Shown here in pieces: positions 15,612 to 24,463 of a DNA stretch of 39,353 nt. The stretch lies in the NCBI GenBank assembly GCA_016278615.1, contig JADQBM010000012.1, forward strand, positions 29,206 to 68,558. Direction: 5' to 3'. The DNA is from Clostridia bacterium (GTDB lineage: Bacteria; Bacillota; Clostridia; Peptostreptococcales; JAAYPU01). How positions within the stretch are numbered: the first letter of the stretch is position 1; every line of letters begins with the position of its first letter. Below the pieces are notes generated by a model that was not told where the DNA came from, made no database searches, and saw nothing but the letters and a program-made list of their open reading frames with translations. A program made the position numbers and the translations under genes.

Positions 15612-16787
15612 TTATGAAATTTTTCTTTCTTGATTGAGACATTTTAAATACAGTGCTTCTACTTTGCATCCAAAGTATTCAGAAGAAACGGTATAAGAGG
15701 TAGTTAAGCCATTATCAGAAAGTTTCTTCATTAAATCATCATCATTGATACATCTTAAAATAGCTTCTGACAGGTCCGAATCCTCTTTAAAGATGATTCC
15801 ATTATTACCATCTGTTATCAATTCTTTGATGTTGTCATCATGTCGTACGATGATAGGTGTCCCTGCTGACATGGCCTCCAATATGGTTAATCCTTGGGTT
15901 TCTGTTTTCGAAGTACTTACAAACAAATCAGCCAATTGATAATATAAGCCAGTTTCGTTCCAAGGCACTTTTCCGGTAAAAATAATTCTATCACTCAGTT
16001 TTAGCTTATGGCTTAAACTCTCCAATTCTTTTCTTTTGGGTCCATCCCCAACAATCACTAAGCGGGCATCAGGTCTTTTGCAAAGGACGTCAGGCATTTG
16101 CTTAATAATGACATCAATACCCTTTTCTTCTGATACTCTGCCAAGATAAAGAATAACTTTTTCATCAGGATTAATACCGATTTCTTTTCGCTTCCCTTCA
16201 AGTTCCTCTTTGGAATAAAGACCTTTCTTAAAATTATCTAATTTTATACCCGTAGGAATTACTTCTATATAATTCATTACCCCATAATTTCGCAGAGCAT
16301 TTTTTGTTTTTTCAGAAGGGGCTATAACTGAGGCACATTCATTTAAATACAGTTTAGAGCCTACTTTTGAGAGCTTTGTAGCAATTCTTTTGTTAAAATT
16401 TTTCTTTGCTATATAGTGGGCATAATCCTCGTACATGGTGTGGTAGGTGTGAACAACAGGAATGCCCATTCTTCTTGCAAGAAGTCGCGCCATTAGACAA
16501 ACACTAAACTCGGTTTGGGTATGAATAATATCAAGATTAAGATCTCTAATTTTTTTGATTACCGAATATGGGTATATCAACCCAATCCTAAATTCCTTCC
16601 ATTTTCTAAAAGGAATAGAAGGTATTCTAATGACCCCTGGCTTATCATCTAAGTAGCCGGGTACCCGTACTGTAATAATGGTAACATTGTGGCCTCTTTT
16701 TTCTAATTCTTCTTTAAGTGTCATGGTAGAAGTCACAACACCATTTATCTGAGGATAATAACAGTCAGTAAATAATCCAATATTCAT
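15612..16787 (-). CDS. GT4-family glycosyltransferase (diacylglycerol glucosyltransferase-like)
   Basis: This is a 391-residue GT-B fold glycosyltransferase. The N-terminus, MNIGLFTDCYYPQINGVVTS, is the hallmark of the subgroup that includes 1,2-diacylglycerol 3-glucosyltransferases and mannosyltransferases that act on lipids. The donor-binding half shows VILYLGRVSEEKGID, LVIVGDGPKR and the EX7E motif in ETQGLTILEAMSAGTPII. It probably glycosylates a membrane lipid at the cytoplasmic face. The start follows AAGGAAAG on the minus strand. It is transcribed divergently from the polysaccharide operon and converges on the unknown anchored protein. Sugar and acceptor are not determined by the sequence. 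Confidence 0.87.
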   Translation of the reverse strand: MNIGLFTDCYYPQINGVVTSTMTLKEELEKRGHNVTIITVRVPGYLDDKPGVIRIPSIPFRKWKEFRIGLIYPYSVIKKIRDLNLDIIHTQTEFSVCLMARLLARRMGIPVVHTYHTMYEDYAHYIAKKNFNKRIATKLSKVGSKLYLNECASVIAPSEKTKNALRNYGVMNYIEVIPTGIKLDNFKKGLYSKEELEGKRKEIGINPDEKVILYLGRVSEEKGIDVIIKQMPDVLCKRPDARLVIVGDGPKRKELESLSHKLKLSDRIIFTGKVPWNETGLYYQLADLFVSTSKTETQGLTILEAMSAGTPIIVRHDDNIKELITDGNNGIIFKEDSDLSEAILRCINDDDLMKKLSDNGLTTSYTVSSEYFGCKVEALYLKCLNQERKIS

Positions 16788-16904
16788 AAAATCACTTTCC
16801 TTCTTTTCAATAACATATTAATATATTACCTATCTATTACTATTTTACTACATTATTGACAATAATTTTGTTAAAAATGTGTTAAAAATTTTTAATTTGT
16901 ATTT

Positions 16905-16933
16905 TGTCATCGCGAGCATAGTGTGGCGATCTC
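16905..16933 (+). repeat. Dispersed TGTCATTGCGAG-type repeat
   Basis: TGTCATCGCGAG...GGCGATCTC is one of five copies in the window. Its end pairs are ATCGC with GCGAT, a covarying version of ATTGC with GCAAT seen in other copies. It lies in the 327-nt intergenic region between divergent genes. The rest of that region holds AT-rich sequence, a short palindrome around AGATCTTAGATCT, and the promoter at 17027-17055. Confidence 0.75.
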
Positions 16934-17026
16934 TAAAATGTTCTAAGATCTTAGATCTAAGGTGTAGGGAAAAAGTAGAAGATGTGCCCTTATCTATAAT
17001 CTAATAATCATAAAATGTTTATATAA

Positions 17027-17055
17027 TTGACGGCAAAAGCTGGCAATGCTATAAT
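17027..17055 (+). promoter_or_regulatory. Sigma-A promoter of the polysaccharide operon
   Basis: TTGACG (17027-17032) and TATAAT (17050-17055) are separated by exactly 17 nt. It lies 60 nt upstream of the regulator gene and is the strongest promoter match in the window. It probably drives the operon from 17115 onward. Confidence 0.85.
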
Positions 17056-17114
17056 ATAATCGTTCAATAAATGAACAAAATAGTTTTAAGGAAGTGTATA
17101 AAGAGGGTTTTTCT

Positions 17115-17615
17115 ATGATAAATGAATCCGATATTCTTCAGATAGTTGCAGATAACCCACAAATCAGCCAGAGAAAAATAGCAGAAAAAACAGGGGTTTC
17201 TTTGGGACAAGTAAATTTTCTGATTAAAAAATGTGTAAAAAAGGGTTTTATAAAATTAGAAGGACAAAGCTCAAAGTCCATTAGATATAACCTAACACCA
17301 AAAGGCATGAAAGAAAAAGCAGATCTTACGCTACAATATATTAAACTATCCTATAAAGCAATAATCGATATCAGTAATAAAATACGTGAAATTACAGACG
17401 AGCAAATAAAAGAAAGCAAAAAAATCTACATTCTCGGTAAAAAGGATGAAATACTTCAACTTATTAAAATAGAATTAGATGAAAAACAAGCAGACTATAA
17501 AATTATAAATAATACTTATGAGATTGACATAACAAAAGATTATATCGTATTTATTTGGGAACATGATTTAACAGAAGAATTAATAGATATGAATTATATT
17601 AATATCTTGGAATAA
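17115..17615 (+). CDS. Winged-helix (MarR-type, EPS-associated) transcriptional regulator
   Basis: This is a protein of about 166 residues. The N-terminal winged helix-turn-helix (about 1-65) reads DILQIVADNPQISQRKIAEKTGVSLGQVNFLIKKCVKKGFI. This matches the EPS-associated MarR-family regulators that open exopolysaccharide operons. The C-terminal half (about 85-166) contains KKIYILGKKDEILQLIK and ends with a short mixed domain, perhaps for sensing a nucleotide-sugar or partner protein. ATG 17115 is preferred to GTG 17094 because AGAGGG is well placed before it, whereas AAGGA is too close to the GTG. As first gene of the operon it probably controls it. Confidence 0.82.
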   Translation: MINESDILQIVADNPQISQRKIAEKTGVSLGQVNFLIKKCVKKGFIKLEGQSSKSIRYNLTPKGMKEKADLTLQYIKLSYKAIIDISNKIREITDEQIKESKKIYILGKKDEILQLIKIELDEKQADYKIINNTYEIDITKDYIVFIWEHDLTEELIDMNYINILE

Positions 17616-17660
17616 TAGGCCTGTAGTAAATATAGTAAAATGAAAGGGAGAATAAGGGTT

Positions 17661-18773
17661 ATGGCTAAAAAGATATATCTGGCTTCACCTCATATGAGTG
17701 ATGAAGGATATGAAATGGAATACATAAAAGAAGCATTCGATACCAATTGGATCTCACCTCTTGGCAAGAATATTACAGAGTTTGAGAATGAAATGGTAGC
17801 TCAAGTGGGTTCTAAAGCAGCAGCTGCACTCACAACGGGAACTGGAGCGATTCATTTAGCTTTGAGATCTGTTGGTGTAGGTCAAGGCGATGTTGTTTTC
17901 TGTCCGTCACTTACTTTTTCAGCAACAGCGAATCCAATCATTTATCAGAATGGGACACCTGTATTTATAGATAGTGATTATGAAACTTGGAACATGTGTC
18001 CAAAAGCCTTAGAAAAAGCTTTTATAAAATATCCAAAGGTAAAGGCTGTTATTGTGGTTCATCTTTATGGCCTTTCAGCAGATATGGATAAAATTGTAGG
18101 AATTTGCAACAAGCATAATGTGCCACTCATAGAAGATGCTGCAGAGAGTCTGGGCACCTATTATAAAGGTAAACATACCGGTACCTTCGGTAATTATGGG
18201 GTGTTCTCTTTTAATGGTAACAAGATTATCACCACTTCTGGTGGCGGGATGCTTGTTTCTGATAATGAGGAGAAAATAGCTAAGGTAAGATTTTGGGCGA
18301 CGCAGTCAAGAGATTCTGCGAGACACTATCAACATAGTGAGTTAGGATTTAATTATCGCATGAGCAATGTAGTTGCCGGGATCGGCAGAGGTCAGCTTAA
18401 GGTGTTAGAACAAAGAGTTGAAAAGAAAAAATACATTTTTGACTTTTATAAGAGAGAACTTGGAGGTCTTGAAGGTATTCGCTTCATGCCATCTAATGAG
18501 TGGAATGAGCCCAACTACTGGTTATCGTGTATCACCGTAAGTGGAGATGTCAAACCCCTTGATATTATGGAAGCTCTTGAGAAAGAGAATATTGAATCAA
18601 GACCCATTTGGAAGCCTCTGCATATGCAACCGTTTTTTCAGGAATACGACTTTATAGGTGAAGGCGTATCAGAAGAGTTATTTGAAAATGGCGTGTGCCT
18701 CCCATCCGATACCAAGATGTCAGATGTAGATCTTCAGCGAATTTGCTATATTATAAAGGGGTTGTGGAAGTAA
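17661..18773 (+). CDS. DegT/DnrJ/EryC1 aminotransferase (EpsN/PglE-like)
   Basis: This is a PLP-dependent sugar aminotransferase of about 370 residues, predicted to convert a UDP-4-keto-6-deoxy-GlcNAc to the 4-amino sugar. The PLP lysine is Lys188 in SFNGNKIITTSGGG, and Asp159 lies in LIEDAAESLG. The N-terminal LASPHMSDEGYEMEYIKEAF and NWISPLG segments are typical of PglE/EpsN. The start at 17661 matches the family N-terminus; an ATG at 17640 lacks a ribosome binding site. The next two genes are the PglC-like transferase and PglD-like acetyltransferase, so these three genes make and load N-acetylated bacillosamine-type sugar. The required 4,6-dehydratase is not in this window. Confidence 0.9.
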   Translation: MAKKIYLASPHMSDEGYEMEYIKEAFDTNWISPLGKNITEFENEMVAQVGSKAAAALTTGTGAIHLALRSVGVGQGDVVFCPSLTFSATANPIIYQNGTPVFIDSDYETWNMCPKALEKAFIKYPKVKAVIVVHLYGLSADMDKIVGICNKHNVPLIEDAAESLGTYYKGKHTGTFGNYGVFSFNGNKIITTSGGGMLVSDNEEKIAKVRFWATQSRDSARHYQHSELGFNYRMSNVVAGIGRGQLKVLEQRVEKKKYIFDFYKRELGGLEGIRFMPSNEWNEPNYWLSCITVSGDVKPLDIMEALEKENIESRPIWKPLHMQPFFQEYDFIGEGVSEELFENGVCLPSDTKMSDVDLQRICYIIKGLWK

Positions 18774-18775
18774 CT

Positions 18776-19408
18776 ATGGACCGTAAAAAGGGGTTATATG
18801 AGAAGCTTATTAAACGACCTCAAGATTTTATTCTAGCATTAATTGGAATTATTATTCTAAGCCCTGTATGGATGGTCGTACCAATCTTAATACGAATTAA
18901 GCTTGGTAGTCCAATTATTTTTAAACAAATTCGAATAGGACTTAATGAAAAAGCATTTGAAATTGTTAAGTTTAGAACCATGACCAGTTGGTGTGATGAT
19001 AAAGGAGAGCTCTTACCTGACCATATCAGACTTACGAAGTTTGGAAAGCTTTTAAGAGCTACAAGCATAGATGAACTTCCAGAACTATGGAATATAATCC
19101 GAGGCGATATGAGTTTTATTGGCCCAAGGCCGTTATTAGTTCAATATTTGCCACTCTATAACGACCATCAAAGACGCCGGCATGAAGTAAGACCAGGACT
19201 TTCAGGACTTGCACAAATCAGCGGAAGAAACGCCATCAGCTGGGAAGATAAATTCAACTTAGATGTTCAGTATATTGATAGCATATCCTTTATAGGAGAC
19301 TGGAAGATTATGATTTCAACTCTAAAAAAGGTCTTTATTAAAGAAGGGATTAATTCGGAAACAACAGCTACGATGGAGCCTTTTAAAGGAAATAAAAAAG
19401 GAGAGTAA
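18776..19408 (+). CDS. Initiating sugar-1-phosphate transferase (EpsL/PglC-like)
   Basis: This is a 210-residue monotopic phosphoglycosyltransferase that starts glycan assembly by moving a sugar-1-phosphate to undecaprenyl phosphate. Its length is that of the minimal PglC class. A re-entrant hydrophobic helix (about 18-41) contains LSPV. The catalytic Asp-Glu dyad is Asp99-Glu100 in ATSIDELPELWNII, followed by FIGPRPLL and RPGLSGLAQISGRN. ATG 18776 begins 2 nt after the aminotransferase stop; longer in-frame starts would overlap that gene. It is the committed first step for the polymer encoded here. Confidence 0.92.
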   Translation: MDRKKGLYEKLIKRPQDFILALIGIIILSPVWMVVPILIRIKLGSPIIFKQIRIGLNEKAFEIVKFRTMTSWCDDKGELLPDHIRLTKFGKLLRATSIDELPELWNIIRGDMSFIGPRPLLVQYLPLYNDHQRRRHEVRPGLSGLAQISGRNAISWEDKFNLDVQYIDSISFIGDWKIMISTLKKVFIKEGINSETTATMEPFKGNKKGE

Positions 19409-19412
19409 AACG

Positions 19413-20033
19413 ATGAAAGACAAGCTACTTATAATAGGCGCCAGTGGTCATGGCAAAGTTGTTGCTGATATTGCATTAAAAATGAGCAAATGGCAAACCA
19501 TAGCTTTTCTTGATGATGATGAATCCATAAAAGAATCAATGGGATTAGAAGTGATTGGCAAGTCAGCTGATGCTTATAAGTATATAGAAAGCTCTGAGAT
19601 CTTCGTTGGTGTGGGCGATAACGCTACTCGAGAGAGAATTCAAGAAAAGCTTGAAGGGGCTGGGGCTACAATACCAATTTTAGTACATCCAAAGGCTGTT
19701 GTTGGAGAGCAGGTCGAAATAGGTGAAGGGACAGCGGTAATGGCTGGAGTAGTCATTAACTGTTGCACAAAGATATCCAAAGGTTGTATTATCAATAGTG
19801 GAGTAACCATAGATCACGATAATGTAATTGAAGATTATATTCATATTTCACCTGGTGTAAATCTAGCTGGCTCCGTGAAAGTTGGAAAGAGTACATGGAT
19901 TGGTATTGGAACTGTAGTTAGTAATAATCTAAGCATAGCGAGTGGCTGTAAAGTTGGGGCAGGGGCTGTGGTGATTAAGAGTATAGCTCAGCCTGGGATT
20001 TATATAGGGGTTCCGGCGAGGAAGATAGATTAG
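19413..20033 (+). CDS. Sugar O/N-acetyltransferase (EpsM/PglD-like)
   Basis: This is a 206-residue acetyl-CoA-dependent transferase of the NeuD/PglD family, predicted to acetylate the 4-amino group made by the upstream aminotransferase. Residues 1-85 form a small Rossmann-like substrate domain (LLIIGASGHGKVVADIA). Residues 90-206 form a left-handed beta helix of hexapeptide repeats. The catalytic-base histidine is His135 in NSGVTIDHDNVI, and IHISPGVNLAG follows. It starts 4 nt after the transferase stop behind AAGGAG, so translation is probably coupled. Confidence 0.92.
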   Translation: MKDKLLIIGASGHGKVVADIALKMSKWQTIAFLDDDESIKESMGLEVIGKSADAYKYIESSEIFVGVGDNATRERIQEKLEGAGATIPILVHPKAVVGEQVEIGEGTAVMAGVVINCCTKISKGCIINSGVTIDHDNVIEDYIHISPGVNLAGSVKVGKSTWIGIGTVVSNNLSIASGCKVGAGAVVIKSIAQPGIYIGVPARKID

Positions 20034-20071
20034 AAATAAATAGTCACAGGCATAACTGAGGTGAGCTTATA

Positions 20072-21328
20072 ATGAAGAAAAAAATATGGTTATGGAATCA
20101 TTATGCGACAGATATGTATAAGAATCAAGGTGGGCGGCATTATTGGTTTGCAGAGAATTTGATTAAAGAAGGCTATGAAGTAGTAGTGTTTTGTGCTAAT
20201 ACATATCATAATAAAACTGAATATATTGATACGGGAGATAAGAAGTACGCTACAGATGTTCTAAATAACATTCCATTTGTTTTTGTAAGAACTACAACTG
20301 CCCTTGGGAATGGATTAAATAGAATTAAGAATATGAGTTTGTTTTACTTTAATTTATTTTCAGTTGCGAGGGAATATTCAAAACTTAATGGAAAACCGAA
20401 TGTTATTATTGCTTCAAGTGTGCATCCATTAACTATGGTCGCAGGTATCCAGATAGCCAAAAAAATTGGTGCCTCAATCATTTGTGAGGTACGTGATTTG
20501 TGGCCAGAAGCTATTTTCTCATTTAATAAAGTGAAAGAAAGAAGTATATTGGGAAGAATGCTTACTAGAGGGGAACATTGGATTTACAAGAAAGCAGATG
20601 CGCTTATATTTACAAAAGAAGGAGATACAGATTATATAAAAGAAAAGAAATGGGATACTCTACAAGGTGGAGATATAGATTTGAAAAAAACGCACTATAT
20701 AAATAATGGTGTTGATATTAATGATTTTAACAAATCTTCTGAAAAAAATGTACTAGAAGAAAAGGATTTAGATATAGGTAAATTCAACATTGTATATGTT
20801 GGGACCATAAGGCCTGTAAACAATGTTAAAAATATTTTAGATGCAGCAATATTATTAGAAAATGAAAAAGATATTCAGTTCTTGATTTATGGGGATGGCA
20901 ATCAAAAAGAAATGTTGGAGAAAAGAGTTTCAGATGACAACATTACTAACGTCAAAATGAAAGGTTTTGTGAATAAGAAATATATTCCATATATTTTGAG
21001 TAAGTCATCTGTAAATATTCTTAATTACTCTAAAACCCGATACAACTGGGATAGAGGGAATAGCTCAAATAAGCTTTTTGAATATATGGCTTCTGGTAAG
21101 CCTATTATTTCAACTATGAAAATGGGTTATTCGATAATTGATAAATATAAATGTGGCGTTGAGTTAGAGAATGACTCTGCAGAAGATTTAGCTAATACTA
21201 TTTTAAAGATTAAGAATATGCCAAAAGAAGAATATCAGCAAATGGGTCAGAATGCAAAAGATGGTGTTGCAGATTTTGATTTTAAGGTTTTAACAAAGAA
21301 GTTGATAGAAGTTATTGAGAAAATATAA
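20072..21328 (+). CDS. GT4-family glycosyltransferase
   Basis: This is a 418-residue GT-B glycosyltransferase. The N-terminal acceptor domain starts WLWNHYATDMYKNQGGRHYWFAENL, a form common in WbuB/PglA-type enzymes of capsule and EPS clusters. The donor domain has FNIVYVGTIRPVNNVKNIL, LIYGDGNQKE and SNKLFEYMASGKPIIS with the conserved Glu. It probably adds a sugar to the lipid-linked primer at the inner face of the membrane. The sugar is not readable from the sequence. The gene overlaps the ribosome binding region of the following lyase. Confidence 0.88.
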   Translation: MKKKIWLWNHYATDMYKNQGGRHYWFAENLIKEGYEVVVFCANTYHNKTEYIDTGDKKYATDVLNNIPFVFVRTTTALGNGLNRIKNMSLFYFNLFSVAREYSKLNGKPNVIIASSVHPLTMVAGIQIAKKIGASIICEVRDLWPEAIFSFNKVKERSILGRMLTRGEHWIYKKADALIFTKEGDTDYIKEKKWDTLQGGDIDLKKTHYINNGVDINDFNKSSEKNVLEEKDLDIGKFNIVYVGTIRPVNNVKNILDAAILLENEKDIQFLIYGDGNQKEMLEKRVSDDNITNVKMKGFVNKKYIPYILSKSSVNILNYSKTRYNWDRGNSSNKLFEYMASGKPIISTMKMGYSIIDKYKCGVELENDSAEDLANTILKIKNMPKEEYQQMGQNAKDGVADFDFKVLTKKLIEVIEKI

Positions 21329-21344
21329 TTTTATGGAGAGTACT

Positions 21345-23198
21345 ATGCTCAAATCTATTATAACTGAATATGGTTTGCCATGGGTTGTTAACCGTTCCTT
21401 ATACTCAATTAAGTTGAAGATCATGAGTGCAATGCCATTTACAGAGAGGCTTTTCGAGAAACCGGTCAATATAAAAAGAGTTGATATTTTTGATATAGAT
21501 GTAGGAAGAATTGAAAAATTTCTTAGAGATTTACCTAGTGAGAAGAAATCAGAAATAATTGCGATTGCAGATAAGGCCGTTAGAGGTAAAATTGCGGCAT
21601 TTTCTTCGATAGAACTAGATTATGGAAACCCCATTGATTGGCACTACAATCCAATAACAAAGGTAGGGGTAGATATGACCCTAAAATGGTACAAGATTCC
21701 TGATTTTGATCCTGAAAGAGGGGATGTAAAAGCCATTTGGGAAGCATCGAGATTCACTCATTTCTTATACTTTGCAAGAGCTTATCTCATCAATAAAGAT
21801 AAGAAATACTATAATGCTTTCTCTGACCAGCTTAGCAATTGGATACGAGACAATAGTTATTCATATGGCGTGAACTACAAATGTGGACAAGAAGCTTCAT
21901 TGAGAATGATGAATGCTTTAATGGCTTATTCAGTATTCCAGTCCTGTGGATTAGATGTGCGGTCAGATGAAAAAAATCTTAAAAAATTGATTGGTGGAAG
22001 CTATAAAAAAGTTTTATCAAACTTCTTTTACGCACATAAATGTATAAACAATAATCACACGCTTTCTGAGATTACTGGTTTAATTATAGGTGCGTGGTGT
22101 AGCGACGACAAAAACAGATTAGAGAAGGCTTATAAGCTATTAGAAAGAGAAATTGAAAATCAGTTTTTGTCAGATGGTGGGTATGTACAACACTCTTTTA
22201 ATTATCAAAGGTTTGCACTTCAGATTATGGAGTTTATTTTAAAATTAAGCACGAAAACAAATATTGATATTTCTAATAGAAGTAAGAAGCTCGTCACAAA
22301 TAGTGTCATGCTAATGTATCAAATGCAAGATGATACGGGAGATGTACCTAATTATGGTTGGAACGATGGGGCTTTGATTTTCCCCGTTACCACTTGTGCT
22401 TATCGCGACTTTAGACCAGTTATTAACGCAATATATGCCTTGTTAGAAGGTAAAAGATTATACAGCTCTGGGGAATATGATGAAGAGATATTGTGGTTTC
22501 TTGAAAAAAGAATAGATGAAATGCCTATTGCTCAGATAAAAAGAGTATCGTCGGAATTTAAACAATCAGGCTTTTATACTTTAAGACATAAAAATGGATT
22601 CCTGATGACTGTTATTAAGAATTTTAAAACGAGACCAGCTCACATGGATCAGTTACATATCGACATTTGGCACAATGGGAAAAACATTCTTTGTGACAGT
22701 GGCACTTATTCTTATTCTACGGATATGGGAATGCAAATGGCATTAACGGGGGCACACAATACCATAAAAGTTGATCACAAAGAACAAATGAAAAAACATG
22801 GTTCATTTTTGATTTATGACTGGACAAACGCTATAAATATTCAACATAGCCAGGATTACTTTAAAGGGACTATGATATCAAAGAATGGTTATTCCCACAC
22901 CAGAAGTATCAAAAAGACAATAAATGGATACTTAATTAAAGATATTGTAAGTGCTGATGGGAACAAATGTGAAGTTTATTTTCATACACCCTGTGAAGTC
23001 CAAGTAAAGGAGAATGGGTTTGAATTGCTTATGGATAATGTTGTTATCGTAAGAGTTGTAACAACAGGAGATATTCTTGTAAGAAAGGCAATTAGAAGCG
23101 TATATTACATGCAAAAAGAAGCTATCAATAGGGTTTCTATTTCAGATAAAATAGAAAACAAACAATGTAATATAAATTTTGAAATACAATTCTATTAA
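21345..23198 (+). CDS. Heparinase II/III-family polysaccharide lyase-like protein
   Basis: This is a protein of about 617 residues with the two-part architecture of heparinase II/III-like lyases. The N-terminal alpha/alpha toroid (about 80-350) includes WHYNPITK, SFNYQRFALQIMEF and NYGWNDGALIFPV. The C-terminal beta-sandwich (about 380-600) includes TRPAHMDQLHIDIWHNGKNI and GAHNTIKVDHKEQ. Candidate catalytic Tyr and His residues lie in HSFNYQRF and PAHMDQLHIDIW. No signal peptide is seen, so the protein may act in the cytoplasm or be a structural homologue without lyase activity. ATG 21345 with GGAG 6 nt upstream is preferred; ATG 21333 is possible. Its place between biosynthesis genes suggests editing or release of a uronic-acid-containing polymer. 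Confidence 0.85.
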   Translation: MLKSIITEYGLPWVVNRSLYSIKLKIMSAMPFTERLFEKPVNIKRVDIFDIDVGRIEKFLRDLPSEKKSEIIAIADKAVRGKIAAFSSIELDYGNPIDWHYNPITKVGVDMTLKWYKIPDFDPERGDVKAIWEASRFTHFLYFARAYLINKDKKYYNAFSDQLSNWIRDNSYSYGVNYKCGQEASLRMMNALMAYSVFQSCGLDVRSDEKNLKKLIGGSYKKVLSNFFYAHKCINNNHTLSEITGLIIGAWCSDDKNRLEKAYKLLEREIENQFLSDGGYVQHSFNYQRFALQIMEFILKLSTKTNIDISNRSKKLVTNSVMLMYQMQDDTGDVPNYGWNDGALIFPVTTCAYRDFRPVINAIYALLEGKRLYSSGEYDEEILWFLEKRIDEMPIAQIKRVSSEFKQSGFYTLRHKNGFLMTVIKNFKTRPAHMDQLHIDIWHNGKNILCDSGTYSYSTDMGMQMALTGAHNTIKVDHKEQMKKHGSFLIYDWTNAINIQHSQDYFKGTMISKNGYSHTRSIKKTINGYLIKDIVSADGNKCEVYFHTPCEVQVKENGFELLMDNVVIVRVVTTGDILVRKAIRSVYYMQKEAINRVSISDKIENKQCNINFEIQFY

Positions 23199-23226
23199 TT
23201 ATCTTGAATTGAAGGAAGGTATTGAT

Positions 23227-24447
23227 ATGATTAATGTAATTGGACTAGGCTACATAGGGCTTCCTACCGCTGTGATGTTCGCTAAAAGTGGTTTGGAAGT
23301 TATTGGGACTGACTATGACAAGAATCTTGTAGATTTGTTATCACAGGGGAAACTTACTTTTGAAGAAGAAGGATTAAAAGAACTTTTTAATGAAGCCATT
23401 TCTAATGGAATTAAGTTTACGACTGAATACCAGAAAACAGACATTAATATCATTGCTGTGCCAACACCATATATTAATTCTAGCAAAAAAATTGATCCTA
23501 AATATGTGATAGCTGCAGTCAATACAGTTTTAGATGTCTGTGAGAAAGGTGCAATCATAATCATCGAATCCACTTTGTCCCCTGGATCAATCGATAGTTT
23601 TGTAAAACCTGAAATTCAAAAAAGAGGATTTGTATTGGGAAGTGATGTCCATCTTGTTCATGCTCCTGAAAGAATTATTCCAGGCAATATGATTTATGAA
23701 CTTGAACATAATTCAAGAACAATTGGGGCAGATGAACCAGAGGTTGGTGAAAAAATAAAAAAACTCTATTCTAGTTTCTGTAAATCAGAAATTGTTGTTA
23801 CAGATATAAGATCAGCGGAGATGTCTAAGGTTGTAGAGAATACCTACAGAGATGTTAATATTGCATTTGCAAACGAACTGGCTAAGATTTGCCGTACTGA
23901 CCATATGGATGTTTATGAAATTATCAGAATTGCCAATATGCATCCACGAGTCAATATATTGCAGCCAGGACCAGGGGTTGGAGGACATTGTATTTCAGTT
24001 GATCCTTGGTTTTTAGTTGGAGACTATCCGGATTTAACGAACCTAATTTTAACGGCCAGAAAGATCAACGATTCTATGCCTACATATGTACTTGGAAGAA
24101 TTAGAGATATAATGAGAGAGCACAACAAAACTGACATTTCAAAAGTTGGTTTATATGGATTAGCCTATAAAGAGAATGTAGATGATACAAGAGAAAGTCC
24201 AACACTCCAACTTCTTGAAAGAATGGACGAGCACTTGGCATTTGGAGTCAAAGTATATGACCCATTCATTAAAAAGAAGATAGTAGCTCATCAATTCATG
24301 AACTTTGAAGATTTTCTTAATGAAATTGAAATACTTGTAATCATGACAGCCCATGATCATATTAAAAACAACACAGATTTAATTAAAGATAAACTTGTTT
24401 TAGATACAAAAAATATTTATGGGTTTGATGGTGCGTATAAATTATAG
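23227..24447 (+). CDS. wecC: UDP-N-acetyl-D-mannosaminuronic acid dehydrogenase-like enzyme
   Basis: This is an NAD-dependent nucleotide-sugar dehydrogenase that oxidises a UDP-sugar at C6 in two steps to the uronic acid. It has 406 residues. The N-terminal Rossmann motif VIGLGYIGLPTAVMFA is at 4-19. Catalytic Cys255 lies in PGVGGHCISVDPWF, and the PTP and EST segments of the family are present. The sequence resembles WecC/WbpA-type enzymes more than UDP-glucose dehydrogenase. ATG 23227 follows AAGGAAGG. The product, a UDP-HexNAc uronate, fits the lyase encoded upstream. No 2-epimerase (WecB) is seen in the window. Confidence 0.88.
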   Translation: MINVIGLGYIGLPTAVMFAKSGLEVIGTDYDKNLVDLLSQGKLTFEEEGLKELFNEAISNGIKFTTEYQKTDINIIAVPTPYINSSKKIDPKYVIAAVNTVLDVCEKGAIIIIESTLSPGSIDSFVKPEIQKRGFVLGSDVHLVHAPERIIPGNMIYELEHNSRTIGADEPEVGEKIKKLYSSFCKSEIVVTDIRSAEMSKVVENTYRDVNIAFANELAKICRTDHMDVYEIIRIANMHPRVNILQPGPGVGGHCISVDPWFLVGDYPDLTNLILTARKINDSMPTYVLGRIRDIMREHNKTDISKVGLYGLAYKENVDDTRESPTLQLLERMDEHLAFGVKVYDPFIKKKIVAHQFMNFEDFLNEIEILVIMTAHDHIKNNTDLIKDKLVLDTKNIYGFDGAYKL

Positions 24448-24463
24448 TAAGGAAGAATAATCA

